Shown here piece by piece: positions 8,771-18,915 of a stretch of 50,864 nt of DNA. A model generated the notes under the pieces. The model ran no database searches, had not been told where the DNA came from, and saw nothing but the letters and a program-made list of their open reading frames with translations. Within the stretch, counting starts at the first letter, position 1; each line of letters opens with the position of its first letter. A program made the translations under genes and the position numbers. This stretch comes from Prochlorococcus sp. AG-311-D23 (GTDB taxonomy: Bacteria; Cyanobacteriota; Cyanobacteriia; PCC-6307; Cyanobiaceae), in NCBI GenBank assembly GCA_003284445.1, contig QBVH01000009.1:1-50864 (forward strand), given 5' to 3'.

Positions 8771-9886
8771 CTACACTTCATCTACAATCTTGTAAGCTGA
8801 CCAGAATCTTTTCATTTGCTCAATGGTTCCTATGCTCACTCTGATAGAGCCTTTTAAATTTTTTTTCTTATCCATATTTCTAATTAGAATTCCAGATGAT
8901 TTTAGCTTTTGCTCAACTTGTTGTGGCTTTGATTTTGGCCAAAGTAGAAAATAGTTTCCGCCACCAATATGATGCTTAACGTGGTGCTTCTCGAATTGAT
9001 CTTTTATCCAATCACGAGCCTCAAGTACTTCGTGCACATACGAGTCAACATAAGATTGATCTTTAAGTGCTGCAAAAGCAGCGATTACAGCAAAGCTGTT
9101 GACGTCATAAGGACCAGTAACTCTATTAACTATATTAATTACTTTAGAATGACCAATTGCAAATCCAATTCTTAAACTTGCTAAGCCAGCAGTTTTAGAC
9201 AGCGATCTTAATACAACAAGATTAGGTGTTGTTTGGAAATTTACAAATGGTAGAACACTATCACCTGTAAACGCCTCGTACAGTTCATCCACAACAACGA
9301 GTGTTTTAGATGAAAGTTTACTGATTTCTATAATTTTTTCTGGGCTTAACCTAGTTCCAGTGGGGTTATTGGGGTTGCAGATGAGTAAAATTTTTGGATT
9401 ATTTTGAGTGAGGAGTTCGCAAATACTATTAAATGGATATTGAAAATTTTCCCCCTCATACGGTATTGCTTTTATTTTCATTCCTCGCATTTGTGCGCAA
9501 GGAGTATAATATCCAAAAGTAGGCGATGTTGTTAGCATTAGATCACCAAAGTTGCCATAGGCATGAAAAATAGCATTTATTGCTGCATCTACTCCATTAA
9601 AAATACCAACTTCAGACGGGTTGATATTCACATTTGAATTTTGTTTGATGAGACTTTCTACTACTTTTTCTTTTAAACCTGAGTATTCAGGATAAATAGA
9701 GATTTCATCTCTACTTATTTCTCTGAGAGATTTAATTACTAGTGGGCTTGGTCCAATAGTGTTTTCATTAAAGTCTAGTCTTAGTAAATTTCGTCTTCCT
9801 TCTAGTGGTGCTGAATATGGCTGTAAATCCTCGATATCTTTCCTGGGGTTGGGTAGCTCAATAAATGAATTTTCTGTTTTTTCCAT
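8771..9886 (-). CDS. hisC: Histidinol-phosphate aminotransferase
   Basis: HisC is a fold-type I PLP aminotransferase that converts imidazole-acetol phosphate to histidinol phosphate. The 371-residue product shows NPNNPTGT (171-178), the PLP-phenol contact VVVDELYEAF (197-206), and the Schiff-base lysine K231 in RSLSKTAGLASLRIG. Start and stop are shared with argS as TAATG (one-base overlap at 9886), so it is translationally coupled. A second relative of the same subfamily, at 24292-25374, has CobC/CobD features; this one looks like HisC by its N-terminal pattern LDFNENTIGPSP. Confidence 0.85.
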   Translation of the reverse strand: MEKTENSFIELPNPRKDIEDLQPYSAPLEGRRNLLRLDFNENTIGPSPLVIKSLREISRDEISIYPEYSGLKEKVVESLIKQNSNVNINPSEVGIFNGVDAAINAIFHAYGNFGDLMLTTSPTFGYYTPCAQMRGMKIKAIPYEGENFQYPFNSICELLTQNNPKILLICNPNNPTGTRLSPEKIIEISKLSSKTLVVVDELYEAFTGDSVLPFVNFQTTPNLVVLRSLSKTAGLASLRIGFAIGHSKVINIVNRVTGPYDVNSFAVIAAFAALKDQSYVDSYVHEVLEARDWIKDQFEKHHVKHHIGGGNYFLLWPKSKPQQVEQKLKSSGILIRNMDKKKNLKGSIRVSIGTIEQMKRFWSAYKIVDEV

Positions 9887-11709
9887 TACATTCTTTCCAG
9901 AGTGGGGATGCCTAGCAAACTCATCCCTAGTTTAAGTGTCTCTGCAGTGATAGAGCATAAAGCAAGTCTACTGGCTCTTGAAGGTTCACTTGCTTTTAAA
10001 ATAGGAACTTGATCATAGAATCTGTTAAATGTCTGACTTAATTCAAATAAATACCCGCATAGACGATTAGGAAGCAGTTCTTTCTCGACTTCAGCGATAA
10101 TACAATCAAGTTGCAATAGCTTGCGAATCAAGTCCCACTCTTGTGATTCATTAAACTGAATATTCTGACTTGATACATTTAAATCTCCACCTTTGCGAGA
10201 TATTCCAGCAATTCGCACCAATGCATAAAGTAAGTATGGTGCTGTATTCCCCTGCAAAGAAAGCATCTTATCAAAACTAAATTGGTAATTAGAAATTCTA
10301 TTTTGACTTAGATCCGCATACTTGATTGATGCAATCCCGACAGTAGTCGAAACTTTATCTATAAAATTTTCATTTTCCGATCTGCTTTCAGTATTGAGAC
10401 GATTTTTAAGATCGTCTCTTGCTCGTTGAATTGCTTCATCAAGAAGATCAACGAGTCTAATTGTTTCTCCAGAACGAGTTTTCAACTTTTTACCATCTTC
10501 TCCTTGAACGAGACCAAAGGGAACATGCTCGATTTGACAATCTGGAGGAATCCAATTTGCAAGCTTAGCAATTTGAAAAACTCCAGAGAAATGTGATGCT
10601 TGCCCAGCATCTGTGACATAAATTAAACGGAATGCCCCATCTCCATGCGGAGGAAGATTTAATCTGTATTTAATTGCTGCCAAATCAGTTGTTGCATAAT
10701 TAAAACCCCCATCACTTTTTTGAATAATTATTGGTTGACGTTTCCCGTCTTTTCCTACTAAGCCATCAAGGAAAATACATTGAGCTCCTTGATCATTTAT
10801 TAGTAAATTTTTATTTTTTAAATCATTAATAATATCTACTAAGAATTTGTTATAAAAGGATTCACCTCTTTCAGTTAGCTTGATGTCAAGTCGATCATAG
10901 ATCTTTTGAAACTCTTTCCTGGATTGATTGCAGAGTAATTGCCACGCAATTAGACTTTCTTTATCACCTGCTTGTAAATTAACAACCTCATTTCTAGATT
11001 TATTTTGAAAGATTTGATCTTCATCAAATCTTTTTTTTGCTTGACGATAGAAATTTACGAGATCGCTTATTTCTACTACATCTTTTTTATGGAGTGCCTC
11101 TGGGACAACCTCCTTCAGATGAGTAATAAGCATTCCAAATTGTGTACCCCAATCCCCTACATGATTGAGTCGTAAGACTTCATAACCGCAGAATTCAAGA
11201 ATCCGTGCTAGTGAGTCTCCAATAATTGTTGATCGTAAGTGCCCAACATGCATTTCTTTGGCAATATTTGGACTGGAAAAATCAATAATCACGCGGTTAA
11301 TGCTTTTTCCCTCTTTTATTTTGTCAGTATTGAATTTTTTCAGAGGCACTCCCAATCTTTTATCATTTAAACGAAAATGAATTTCAGATATAAGTGTTTT
11401 TGAATTTATAGATATGTTTATGAAGCCTGGGCCTGCAATTACTGGCGGGTTACATATTTTAACGAAATCATTATCTTTTTGTAGTTGATTAGCTATTTGT
11501 TGTGCAATATCTCGAGGAGGTTGTTTTATTTCTTTAGCCAATGATAAAGCACAATTTATTTGAAAATCTCCAAATTCAGGCTTGGATGCGGGGACTAGAT
11601 TAGTACCTGTAAGTAATGAAGTAGTTTTTGAACTTCGATCCTCTTGTGGAAATACTTTGATGAAAGCTCTATTAAGGGCTTCTTCTAATCTGGCGGATAT
11701 TTCAAGCAT
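9886..11709 (-). CDS. argS: Arginyl-tRNA synthetase
   Basis: ArgS charges tRNA-Arg with arginine. The 607-residue protein has the N-terminal Arg-tRNA synthetase domain, the class I HIGH-type motif as HVGHLRST after the SPNIAKEM segment, and the region [13 protein letters not shown], which stands in for the KMSKS loop in the ArgRS family. A helical anticodon-binding domain ends the protein ([11 protein letters not shown]). Length is normal. It begins at ATG 11709 and is coupled by a one-base overlap to hisC downstream; nadC lies 67 bases upstream on the same strand. Confidence 0.96.
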   Translation of the reverse strand: MLEISARLEEALNRAFIKVFPQEDRSSKTTSLLTGTNLVPASKPEFGDFQINCALSLAKEIKQPPRDIAQQIANQLQKDNDFVKICNPPVIAGPGFINISINSKTLISEIHFRLNDKRLGVPLKKFNTDKIKEGKSINRVIIDFSSPNIAKEMHVGHLRSTIIGDSLARILEFCGYEVLRLNHVGDWGTQFGMLITHLKEVVPEALHKKDVVEISDLVNFYRQAKKRFDEDQIFQNKSRNEVVNLQAGDKESLIAWQLLCNQSRKEFQKIYDRLDIKLTERGESFYNKFLVDIINDLKNKNLLINDQGAQCIFLDGLVGKDGKRQPIIIQKSDGGFNYATTDLAAIKYRLNLPPHGDGAFRLIYVTDAGQASHFSGVFQIAKLANWIPPDCQIEHVPFGLVQGEDGKKLKTRSGETIRLVDLLDEAIQRARDDLKNRLNTESRSENENFIDKVSTTVGIASIKYADLSQNRISNYQFSFDKMLSLQGNTAPYLLYALVRIAGISRKGGDLNVSSQNIQFNESQEWDLIRKLLQLDCIIAEVEKELLPNRLCGYLFELSQTFNRFYDQVPILKASEPSRASRLALCSITAETLKLGMSLLGIPTLERM

Positions 11710-11776
11710 GATGTTTATGGTTAGGTAGTTACTTTTAAGATTTTTAGAGGTTGTTAGAAAACTGTTTATTCATTTT

Positions 11777-12640
11777 TTAGTCAAAGCGCATACTGAAATC
11801 TATCCATTTACTTTTAGTGATTGGCGCACTAGTTGAGATTAGATCAATACCTGTAAAAATATAGTCTGATACATTGTTGGGATTGATTCCAGAAACTTCA
11901 ATAACAATATATTTGGAGACGTATTTGGAATTACTATTTTTTGAAAGTTGACGTAATTCTGGAACTAATTGCTTTATAGTTTGAATAGACATTTCGTCAA
12001 GTAAAACTCCATCAGCGCCTGCTTCTACAGCTTCTTTCGCTTGGGAGGGAGTTTCTGCTTCGACTATTATTTTTTTTGTCCATGGAATAGTATTCTTTAA
12101 GATTTTGATACTCTCGCTAATTCCTTGCGACCATTCAATATGATTCTCTTTCAACATGGCAGCATCATCTAATCCAAGTCGATGATTAATGCCGCCACCA
12201 CAATGAAAGGCATATTTTTCGAATATTCTCATACCTGGAGTTGTTTTACGGGTGTCTGCTAACTTCACCTTTGAACCTGATAGTTTAGTTACCAGTAAAG
12301 CTGTAGAAGTAGCAATACCAGAAAGATGCATGGCCACATTCAGACTTACTCGCTCTCCGGCTACTAAGGAAGAGGAAGGCCCCTTTAACTCTAGTAGTCT
12401 TTGATTCTTTTCAAACTTCTGACCATCATCTATGAGAAGTCGAATATCAACTTTAGGGTCAATTTTTCTAAATATCAGTTTGACCAGATCTCCACCACAA
12501 AAAGTTCCATCCTCTTTCGCAACCCAATGCGCTGATGCACTTCTGTCACTGAGAACAAATCTTGTGAGATCTCCATCGCCGAGATCTTCCTCAATCCAGG
12601 TGTCTAATATTTTATGTAGCTTGGGTGAGCGAAGATCCAC
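11777..12640 (-). CDS. nadC: Nicotinate-nucleotide pyrophosphorylase (carboxylating)
   Basis: NadC (quinolinate phosphoribosyltransferase) makes nicotinate mononucleotide from quinolinate and PRPP in NAD synthesis. The 287-residue protein shows EDLGDGDLT at the N-terminus, ADTRKTTPGMR and HCGGGINHRLGLDDAAMLKENH for substrate binding, and the barrel end motifs EAETPSQAKEAVEAGADGVLLDE and EVSGINPNN. Start is GTG 12640. It sits between mnmE and argS on the minus strand. Upstream is a non-coding stretch of about 300 bases. Confidence 0.95.
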   Translation of the reverse strand: MDLRSPKLHKILDTWIEEDLGDGDLTRFVLSDRSASAHWVAKEDGTFCGGDLVKLIFRKIDPKVDIRLLIDDGQKFEKNQRLLELKGPSSSLVAGERVSLNVAMHLSGIATSTALLVTKLSGSKVKLADTRKTTPGMRIFEKYAFHCGGGINHRLGLDDAAMLKENHIEWSQGISESIKILKNTIPWTKKIIVEAETPSQAKEAVEAGADGVLLDEMSIQTIKQLVPELRQLSKNSNSKYVSKYIVIEVSGINPNNVSDYIFTGIDLISTSAPITKSKWIDFSMRFD

Positions 12641-12944
12641 AATAGAACAAATACATTTATTACTATACCAATCTTAAAACCATTATAAAAAATATCTTTT
12701 TCTATTTTTTAATTTCATCTACTTATCTTTGTCTTTATAATTCTAAGAAAATAGAAATTTTTAATATTTTTTTCTTTGTGATATGTTCACTATATGCTTT
12801 AATTAAATTAATCTCATTTGTATCTATCTAGTGGATGTTGTTCATAGTGTGAATATTATGGTTGCGCTATTAATTGGAGGCGTATGCTATTACTTATATT
12901 ATATTTTCACAATCGACAATAACTAGTAGATAAATATTGCTTTA
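12641..12944. other. AT-rich intergenic stretch between nadC and mnmE
   Basis: The stretch is very AT-rich and holds no recognisable RNA gene or strong terminator. Its only coding candidate is a 31-codon plus-strand frame at 12831-12926, listed separately. The nadC promoter probably lies here. Confidence 0.5.
12831..12926 (+). CDS. Possible 31-residue membrane peptide
   Basis: A plus-strand frame from GTG 12831 (or ATG 12858) to TAG 12924-12926 encodes a peptide with a hydrophobic middle MVALLIGGVCYYLYYIF and a polar end TIDNN. Length and shape recall the one-helix subunits of photosynthetic complexes, but I do not match it to any named one. No clear ribosome-binding site precedes either start. 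It is the only open frame of note in an otherwise non-coding gap and could be chance. Confidence 0.3.
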   Translation: MDVVHSVNIMVALLIGGVCYYLYYIFTIDNN

Positions 12945-14339
12945 TTACTTACCAATACAGAATTTTGAAAATATATTATCCAGTAAGCTTTCTGTTAAAT
13001 CTTCCCCTGTTAATTCGCCTAAATAATTAATAGCTTGTCTTAAATCGATCGTCCAGAAATCCCATGGTAGCTTTTCATCAAAAACTTTATTAATATTTCC
13101 AAGAGATTCCATCGTTGACTTTGCTAGATCAAGTTGTCTATCATTTAGAGCAATAATCAATCCATGAGTTTGAGAAGCACCACATGTTTTTAGTAAGTAC
13201 TTAATTAGATCATCTTCACCAACTCCGGTTTTTGCGCTCATAATAACTAGATTTTCTTTTTCTAATTCATGTTTGGGAACTCTTTCTAAATATTGATTGT
13301 TCTTTAAGTCAGATTTATTACCAACAATTAAGAATGGAATATTTATGGGTAATTGTTTTAGTATCGATTCATCCTGGCTAGTCCAACCTTTTGAATAATC
13401 AAAAATTAATATGATGAGATCAGCTTGAATTAAAGTTTTTTTTGTTCTTGAAATACCAATTTTTTCTATAATATTGTCAGTCTCTCTTAGACCAGCTGTA
13501 TCAATAAAAGTTACTGGTATTCCCTCTAATACAATCTCACTTTCCAATAGATCTCTAGTAGTTCCAGGTAGGTCAGTCACAATAGCTTTTTCTTGTTTAC
13601 AAAGCCTATTAAGTAAAGAGCTTTTTCCTACATTAGGCTTTCCAGTTAGTGCAACTGTTAAGCCAGAACGAACCCAAGATCCGCTTTTAGCATTAACAAT
13701 TAGTTCGTTGAGATCTTTTTTAATTGCGACAATTTCATTCTTTACATGTGTCTCATTTAAGGTTGGCAGATCTTCCTCAAAATCTATTCTTGCTTCAATT
13801 TCTGTTAGTTGCTCAATCAATCGTTTCCTGATTGAATGAATCGTAGTTTGAATATTTCCTTCAATTCCATTAATCGCGAGTTCTGCTGCTTTTCGACTCC
13901 TGGCTGACACCAGTTCACTAATCGCCTCTGCTTGAGTAAGGCTAAGGCGACCATTGAGCACTGCTCGTTGACTAAATTCACCAGGTTCTGCTCTTCGAAC
14001 TCTTGGAATATTCAGTATTCTTTCAAGGATCTTCTGGACTGCAATTATTCCACCATGGCAATGAATTTCTACTACATCTTCACCTGTGAAGCTTCGAGGT
14101 CCTTTCATTATTAAAATTAATACTTCATCGATATATATTGTTTGATTTGCTTCGGTTACATGTCCATAAAGAACTTTATGACTGCTCCAATCGTGCTTAC
14201 CAGGAATATGAACAATAGTTTTAGTTATCTCGATGGCTAAGGAGCCAGAGATCCTAATGACAGCGATACTTCCTTGGCCGGGAGAAACGGCAGTTGCAAT
14301 TGCAGCAATAGTATCTTCAGTCGGAGAAAACGAATTCAT
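12945..14339 (-). CDS. mnmE: tRNA modification GTPase MnmE (TrmE)
   Basis: MnmE works with MnmG to install carboxymethylaminomethyl or related groups on U34 of tRNAs. The 464-residue protein has the N-terminal folate-binding domain (DTIAAIATAVSPGQGSIAVI), a helical domain with DFEEDLP, the inserted G domain with G1 GKPNVGKS (233-240), G2 PGTTRD, G3 DTAGLRE and G4 NKSD, and the C-terminal CIGK, which carries the conserved cysteine. All hallmarks are intact and the length is typical. It is divergent from the DUF2062 gene, with 71 bases between. Confidence 0.96.
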   Translation of the reverse strand: MNSFSPTEDTIAAIATAVSPGQGSIAVIRISGSLAIEITKTIVHIPGKHDWSSHKVLYGHVTEANQTIYIDEVLILIMKGPRSFTGEDVVEIHCHGGIIAVQKILERILNIPRVRRAEPGEFSQRAVLNGRLSLTQAEAISELVSARSRKAAELAINGIEGNIQTTIHSIRKRLIEQLTEIEARIDFEEDLPTLNETHVKNEIVAIKKDLNELIVNAKSGSWVRSGLTVALTGKPNVGKSSLLNRLCKQEKAIVTDLPGTTRDLLESEIVLEGIPVTFIDTAGLRETDNIIEKIGISRTKKTLIQADLIILIFDYSKGWTSQDESILKQLPINIPFLIVGNKSDLKNNQYLERVPKHELEKENLVIMSAKTGVGEDDLIKYLLKTCGASQTHGLIIALNDRQLDLAKSTMESLGNINKVFDEKLPWDFWTIDLRQAINYLGELTGEDLTESLLDNIFSKFCIGK

Positions 14340-14410
14340 TAGTCAATAATCACGCAATCTTCACTAAGATCAAACTTAGTTTTCTTTTTTGGACCAAGAT
14401 TTTTTAAAAT

Positions 14411-14866
14411 ATGAAAAAAATCTTCCTAAATCTAATACAAAGAATTCATAAATTTAGCTCTTGGCTCTGGAATCAGGAAGGTTCTCCTTCTCAGAGAGCT
14501 TTAGGATTGGGCGTAGGGATATTTAGTGGTTGTTTCCCACTCTTTGGTTTGCAAACTTTGATGGGTGTGTTTTTAGCAAAAATCTTCAAGGGAAATAGTA
14601 TTTTGGCTGCTGTTGGGACCTGGATTAGCAACCCATTTACTTATGTTCCTCTTTATTATTTTAATTATAAACTAGGCTCTTTAATACTCAATAAAAATAA
14701 AAATATAGTAGATTTTAGCAATATAACTACTAATGACTTGTGGTCTCAAGGTTGGTACTTGAGCTCTCGGCTGATAATGGGCTCGATATGTATGGGTCTT
14801 TTTACTGGAATGGTTGGTGGACTTGGTCTATATTTCTTGCTCAAAAAACTTTCTCATAAAATGTAA
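14411..14866 (+). CDS. DUF2062 membrane protein
   Basis: This is a 151-residue protein of the DUF2062 family. The conserved segment GVGIFSGCFPLFGLQTLMG is followed by a WISNPFTYVPLYYF motif that is typical of the family. Several hydrophobic stretches, including one at the C-terminus (about 120-145), suggest an inner-membrane protein. The function is unknown; relatives often occur near lipid or glycosyltransferase genes, but none lies beside it here. It is convergent with relA/spoT. Confidence 0.82.
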   Translation: MKKIFLNLIQRIHKFSSWLWNQEGSPSQRALGLGVGIFSGCFPLFGLQTLMGVFLAKIFKGNSILAAVGTWISNPFTYVPLYYFNYKLGSLILNKNKNIVDFSNITTNDLWSQGWYLSSRLIMGSICMGLFTGMVGGLGLYFLLKKLSHKM

Positions 14867-14927
14867 ATTTTATATATTAGATATCACCTTTTTAAAATCT
14901 ATCGGATTATTTAAAAGGTTAATTAAA

Positions 14928-17255
14928 TCAGGTTCTGGCAATATCTAAAACATCAACCATTGAACGAATTTGATTAATTGTGATTTCTAATTGATTAACA
15001 CTTTCAAGCTCAACTTTCAGGTCTATGCATGCAGGCTTTCCATGTGAAGTCTGAACTCTTGCGTCGATTACATTAATACCTCTATCAGAGAGTCTCATTA
15101 ATATGTCTTTAAGTACACCTACCCTGTCAATAACTTCTATTCTTAATTGAATAGGGAACTTCTCTTCTTTGATACGTGCATTTGTATTCCACTGGACTGA
15201 TAGTCTTCTGCTATTAGGTATTGATTCTACATTGACACAATTAGTACGATGTATGGTGATACCATGATTGCCAAGCGCAACTGTTCCAAGTATTGCTTCT
15301 CCCGGTAAAGGACTGCAACACCCCCCTAGTCGATAGTCAAGTCCCTCTAATCCAACTATGGGTGAATATTTTGTTTGAGATACTTTAGATTTATTTGAAA
15401 CTAAATTTGCTTGTGTTCCTATTTTGTTTGCTAGCTCGATATCACTTAATTCGGTCTCAGGTACTTGGTTTAGTATTTTTATTTCCTCTCTGAATCTATT
15501 AATTACTTGATGTAGAGTTAAGGCCCCAAACCCAAGTGCAGCTAATAAATCTTCCGTAGTCTTTAGATTACATCTTTCCGCAACTTTTGTTATCGCTTGG
15601 CCTTTGAGTAAATTGTCAATTCCCTTACGACCCAATTCTTGTTCTAATAATTCCTTCCCCCTTGATATTGTCTCTTGACGATGACTTTTTTTATACCATT
15701 GTCTGATGCGATTTCTTGCTGTGGGTGTGGCAACATAGTTTAACCAATCTAAGCTTGGATGAGAACTCTTGTGAGTGAGGATTTCTACAAAATCTCCATT
15801 TTCAAGAGGTGTTGATAGTACGCATAGACGGTCATTAATTCTAGCCCCGTTGCAATGATTGCCTACTTCAGAGTGAATGCGATAGGCAAAATCGATTGCC
15901 GTTGAACCATTCCTTAAACCCAAAACATCTCCTTTTGGAGTAAAAACAAACACCTCTTCGTCAAATAAATCTTCTTTGATTGATGTAAGGTAGTCATTAT
16001 GATCATTTACACCATCTTCTTGTTGCCATTCAACCAATTGACGCAACCAGTTAAATTTTTCTGAATCAGGATTGGCTGGAGATCCCCCTTCCTTGTATTT
16101 CCAGTGAGCTGCAATACCAAATTCTGAAACTCTATGCATTTCTGGGGTTCTAATTTGTACTTCAATAGGCCTGTGCCTGCCAATAACAGCGGTATGTAGG
16201 GACTGGTAGCCATTTGGTTTCGGAAGGCCTATATAATCCTTGAAACGTCCGGGTATTGGCCTGAATGTATCATGTACAACAGCAAGGGCTCTATAACATG
16301 TCTCGACGTCTGGGACAATAATTCTAAGTGCAGCAACATCAAAAATTTCATGAAATTCTTTTTGTTGTCTTTGCATTTTGCTCCAAATTCCATATAAATG
16401 TTTTGGTCTGCCACTCACTTCACATTGATGAAGTCCTGCGGAGTTCAAACGATCTTTTAGTAATTGAACAGTTGTTTTCAATCTCTCTTCTCTTTCGCTA
16501 CGCTTACTAGCTATCTGTTGTTGAATTTCGCGGAAGGAATCGGGCTCTAAAAGTTTAAATGCTAAGTCTTCTAATTCCCATTTTAAGCGTCCTATTCCTA
16601 AACGGTTGGCGAGTGGAGCATAAATTTCTCTTGTTTCTTTAGCTATTCGAGTTTGCTTCTCTTCTCCTAAGTAACTAATAGTACGCATATTGTGAAGCCT
16701 ATCTGCAAGCTTAACTAGTACAACTCGAATATCACTAGCCATAGCTAGAAACATTTTACGTAGGTTTTCTGCTTGAGCTTCTGTCCGATTGTTAAAATGG
16801 ATTCCGCCTAATTTAGTAACACCTTCAACTAAATATCTAACTTCACTTCCAAAATAGCCCTCGAGTTGTTCTGGTGTTATGTCTGTATCTTCTACGACGT
16901 CATGCAAAAAACCTGCTGCGATTACGCTAGCGCTTGCACCTATTTCCCTTAGTAAGTCAGCTACTGCAACTGGATGGGTTATGTAGGGTTCACCGCTTTT
17001 CCTGAATTGACCTTTATGTAATTGATATGCAAGATCAAAAGCAGCCACTAACAGTGCTTCAGAATCTCTTGGGCAACTTGCTCCTATTCCTGGTGGGATA
17101 TTTTTAATGCAATTTTTTAACCATTCTGGCAAAATAATTTCATAATCATCAATATGTTTGATCTGATGAGTTCTAAGTTGCGGCTGGCCAGCAAAAAATT
17201 CATCACAGACCATATTTGTCTGGTTTGAATTGTGTGCAGAGGTGACTTTTGGCAT
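14928..17255 (-). CDS. spoT: Bifunctional (p)ppGpp synthetase/hydrolase
   Basis: This long RelA/SpoT homologue (775 residues from ATG 17255; a GTG at 17261 would add two) makes and degrades (p)ppGpp. An N-terminal HD hydrolase domain is intact (AAGFLHDVVEDT, VKLADRLHNMRT). The synthetase domain follows (RPKHLYGIWSKM, then GRFKDYIGLPKPNGYQSLHT and VEIQIRT-like VQIRTPEMH). The regulatory half has a TGS domain (VFTPKGDVLGLRNGSTAIDF), a zinc-finger-like CC segment (LGGCCSPLPGE) and a C-terminal ACT domain. Both catalytic halves look active, as expected in a genome with a single long RSH enzyme. It is divergent from the double ABC ATPase. Confidence 0.94.
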   Translation of the reverse strand: MPKVTSAHNSNQTNMVCDEFFAGQPQLRTHQIKHIDDYEIILPEWLKNCIKNIPPGIGASCPRDSEALLVAAFDLAYQLHKGQFRKSGEPYITHPVAVADLLREIGASASVIAAGFLHDVVEDTDITPEQLEGYFGSEVRYLVEGVTKLGGIHFNNRTEAQAENLRKMFLAMASDIRVVLVKLADRLHNMRTISYLGEEKQTRIAKETREIYAPLANRLGIGRLKWELEDLAFKLLEPDSFREIQQQIASKRSEREERLKTTVQLLKDRLNSAGLHQCEVSGRPKHLYGIWSKMQRQQKEFHEIFDVAALRIIVPDVETCYRALAVVHDTFRPIPGRFKDYIGLPKPNGYQSLHTAVIGRHRPIEVQIRTPEMHRVSEFGIAAHWKYKEGGSPANPDSEKFNWLRQLVEWQQEDGVNDHNDYLTSIKEDLFDEEVFVFTPKGDVLGLRNGSTAIDFAYRIHSEVGNHCNGARINDRLCVLSTPLENGDFVEILTHKSSHPSLDWLNYVATPTARNRIRQWYKKSHRQETISRGKELLEQELGRKGIDNLLKGQAITKVAERCNLKTTEDLLAALGFGALTLHQVINRFREEIKILNQVPETELSDIELANKIGTQANLVSNKSKVSQTKYSPIVGLEGLDYRLGGCCSPLPGEAILGTVALGNHGITIHRTNCVNVESIPNSRRLSVQWNTNARIKEEKFPIQLRIEVIDRVGVLKDILMRLSDRGINVIDARVQTSHGKPACIDLKVELESVNQLEITINQIRSMVDVLDIART

Positions 17256-17310
17256 CAGCACCGAGGCTTAATTTATTTTATTCAAACTCAACATTTCTTG
17301 CTACCTTTTT

Positions 17311-18915
17311 ATGAATAATTACTCAAAAGAAGTTTTAAAGATAAATAATTTGCATGCTATTTATCCAGATAGCACTAATGACGTATTAAACGGGTTAAAT
17401 CTGCAGATGAAACGTGGCGATAGGCTTGCATTAGTTGGTAGTTCAGGTTGTGGAAAAAGTACTGTTGCTATGGCTGTAATCCAGCTTCTTCCTAATGGAT
17501 GTGTATGTGATGGCGAGATTTTTTTAAATGGAAAAAATGTATTAAAATTAGAAGAAGATTCTTTGCAAACTATTCGAGGGAAAGAGGTTGGATTGATATT
17601 TCAGGATCCAATGTCACGTTTAAATCCTTTAATGACTGTTGGTGATCATTTGGTGGATACTTTTAGAGCTCATGATAATTCTGAACCAATTTATAAATTA
17701 GTAAAAAAAGCTAAAACCTTATTAGAAAAAGTTGGAATAGATCCCTTAAGATTTAACTCATTTCCACATGAATTTAGTGGGGGGATGCGACAACGTGTTG
17801 CAATTGCTTTGGCAATTTGTTTAAGACCTCCTTTGATAATTGCTGACGAACCTACGACTAGCTTGGATACAATAATTGCTGATCAAATCATGAGTGAATT
17901 GAGTTTAATTTGTGATGAGATTGGTGCAGCTTTGCTATTGATTACTCATGATTTAGCTATGGCATATAAATGGTGTAATAAAATCGCAATAGTTGATTAT
18001 GGGCAAATAGTTGAATCTGGAAATATTAAAGAGATTATTGGTAATCCAAAAACTGATATTGCTCAAAGATTAGTTAATTCAGGTAGGACTTTAGAGGGAT
18101 CTGAGAGAGAAATAATGAATAAAAGAAGTTCATTATTGAAAGTCAATAGATTACGGTGCTGGCATAACACAGGCTTTTGGCCCTTCAATTCTTTTTGGTT
18201 GAAAGCTGTTAATGAAGTTACCTTTTCTTTGTATGAAGGTGAAACTCTAGGTATCGTAGGCCCATCGGGATGTGGTAAGAGTACTCTCTGTAGAGCGTTG
18301 ACTGGTTTATTGCCCACAAGAGGTGGATGTGTTTTTTTTCTTGGGAAGAATATTTCAACTATCAATAGGAAATCTTTAAAACAACTACGTAAATATATTC
18401 AAATTATTTTTCAAGATCCTTCTGCTTCTTTGAATCCTAAGATGTCAGTAATTGATGCAATTATAGATCCAATTCTTATCCATAAATTGTTAAGTCGATC
18501 TCAAGCCAGAGAAAAAGCTCGTAATCTTTTAGAACTTGTCGGTTTAATGCCCACAGTAATGTATGAACAACGTTTACCTTCTCAACTTTCAGGTGGACAA
18601 CAGCAAAGAGTTGCTATAGCAAGAGCACTGGCACTTGATCCCAAAATACTTATCTGTGATGAAAGTGTAAGTATGTTAGATGCAGAAATTCAAGCAGAAG
18701 TTTTGGAGTTACTACGCTCTTTGCAAGAGAATTTAAAACTATCTATGTTATTCATAACCCATGATTTATCTGTTGCGGCAGGCTTTTGTCATAGAGTATT
18801 AGTGTTTGATAAGGGGCAAATTATCGAAGAGAATTTTGGTGGGAATTTGTTAAGTCATCCTAAAAATTACCTAACAAAAAAGATGGTGAAGGCCTGTCCT
18901 AGACTTCCAAAGTAA
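17311..18915 (+). CDS. Fused double ABC ATPase of the peptide-transporter type
   Basis: The 534-residue product contains two complete ABC nucleotide-binding domains in one chain, like DppD-DppF or YejF. Domain 1 has Walker A GSSGCGKS (43-50), signature FSGGMRQRV and Walker B LIIADEPTTSLD. Domain 2 has Walker A GPSGCGKS (from residue 317), signature LSGGQQQRV and Walker B ILICDESVSMLD. Family knowledge says such proteins energise oligopeptide, nickel or related importers. No permease or solute-binding gene lies nearby, so it is an orphan here and its partners must be elsewhere. The 3' end overlaps rluD convergently by 17 bases. Confidence 0.88.
   Translation: MNNYSKEVLKINNLHAIYPDSTNDVLNGLNLQMKRGDRLALVGSSGCGKSTVAMAVIQLLPNGCVCDGEIFLNGKNVLKLEEDSLQTIRGKEVGLIFQDPMSRLNPLMTVGDHLVDTFRAHDNSEPIYKLVKKAKTLLEKVGIDPLRFNSFPHEFSGGMRQRVAIALAICLRPPLIIADEPTTSLDTIIADQIMSELSLICDEIGAALLLITHDLAMAYKWCNKIAIVDYGQIVESGNIKEIIGNPKTDIAQRLVNSGRTLEGSEREIMNKRSSLLKVNRLRCWHNTGFWPFNSFWLKAVNEVTFSLYEGETLGIVGPSGCGKSTLCRALTGLLPTRGGCVFFLGKNISTINRKSLKQLRKYIQIIFQDPSASLNPKMSVIDAIIDPILIHKLLSRSQAREKARNLLELVGLMPTVMYEQRLPSQLSGGQQQRVAIARALALDPKILICDESVSMLDAEIQAEVLELLRSLQENLKLSMLFITHDLSVAAGFCHRVLVFDKGQIIEENFGGNLLSHPKNYLTKKMVKACPRLPK

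Noticed and set aside
14867-14927. Possible terminator between the DUF2062 gene and relA/spoT
   Set aside because: The ACCTTTTTAAA...TTTAAAAGGT pairing has a bulge, a 12-base loop and hardly any GC; too weak to claim.
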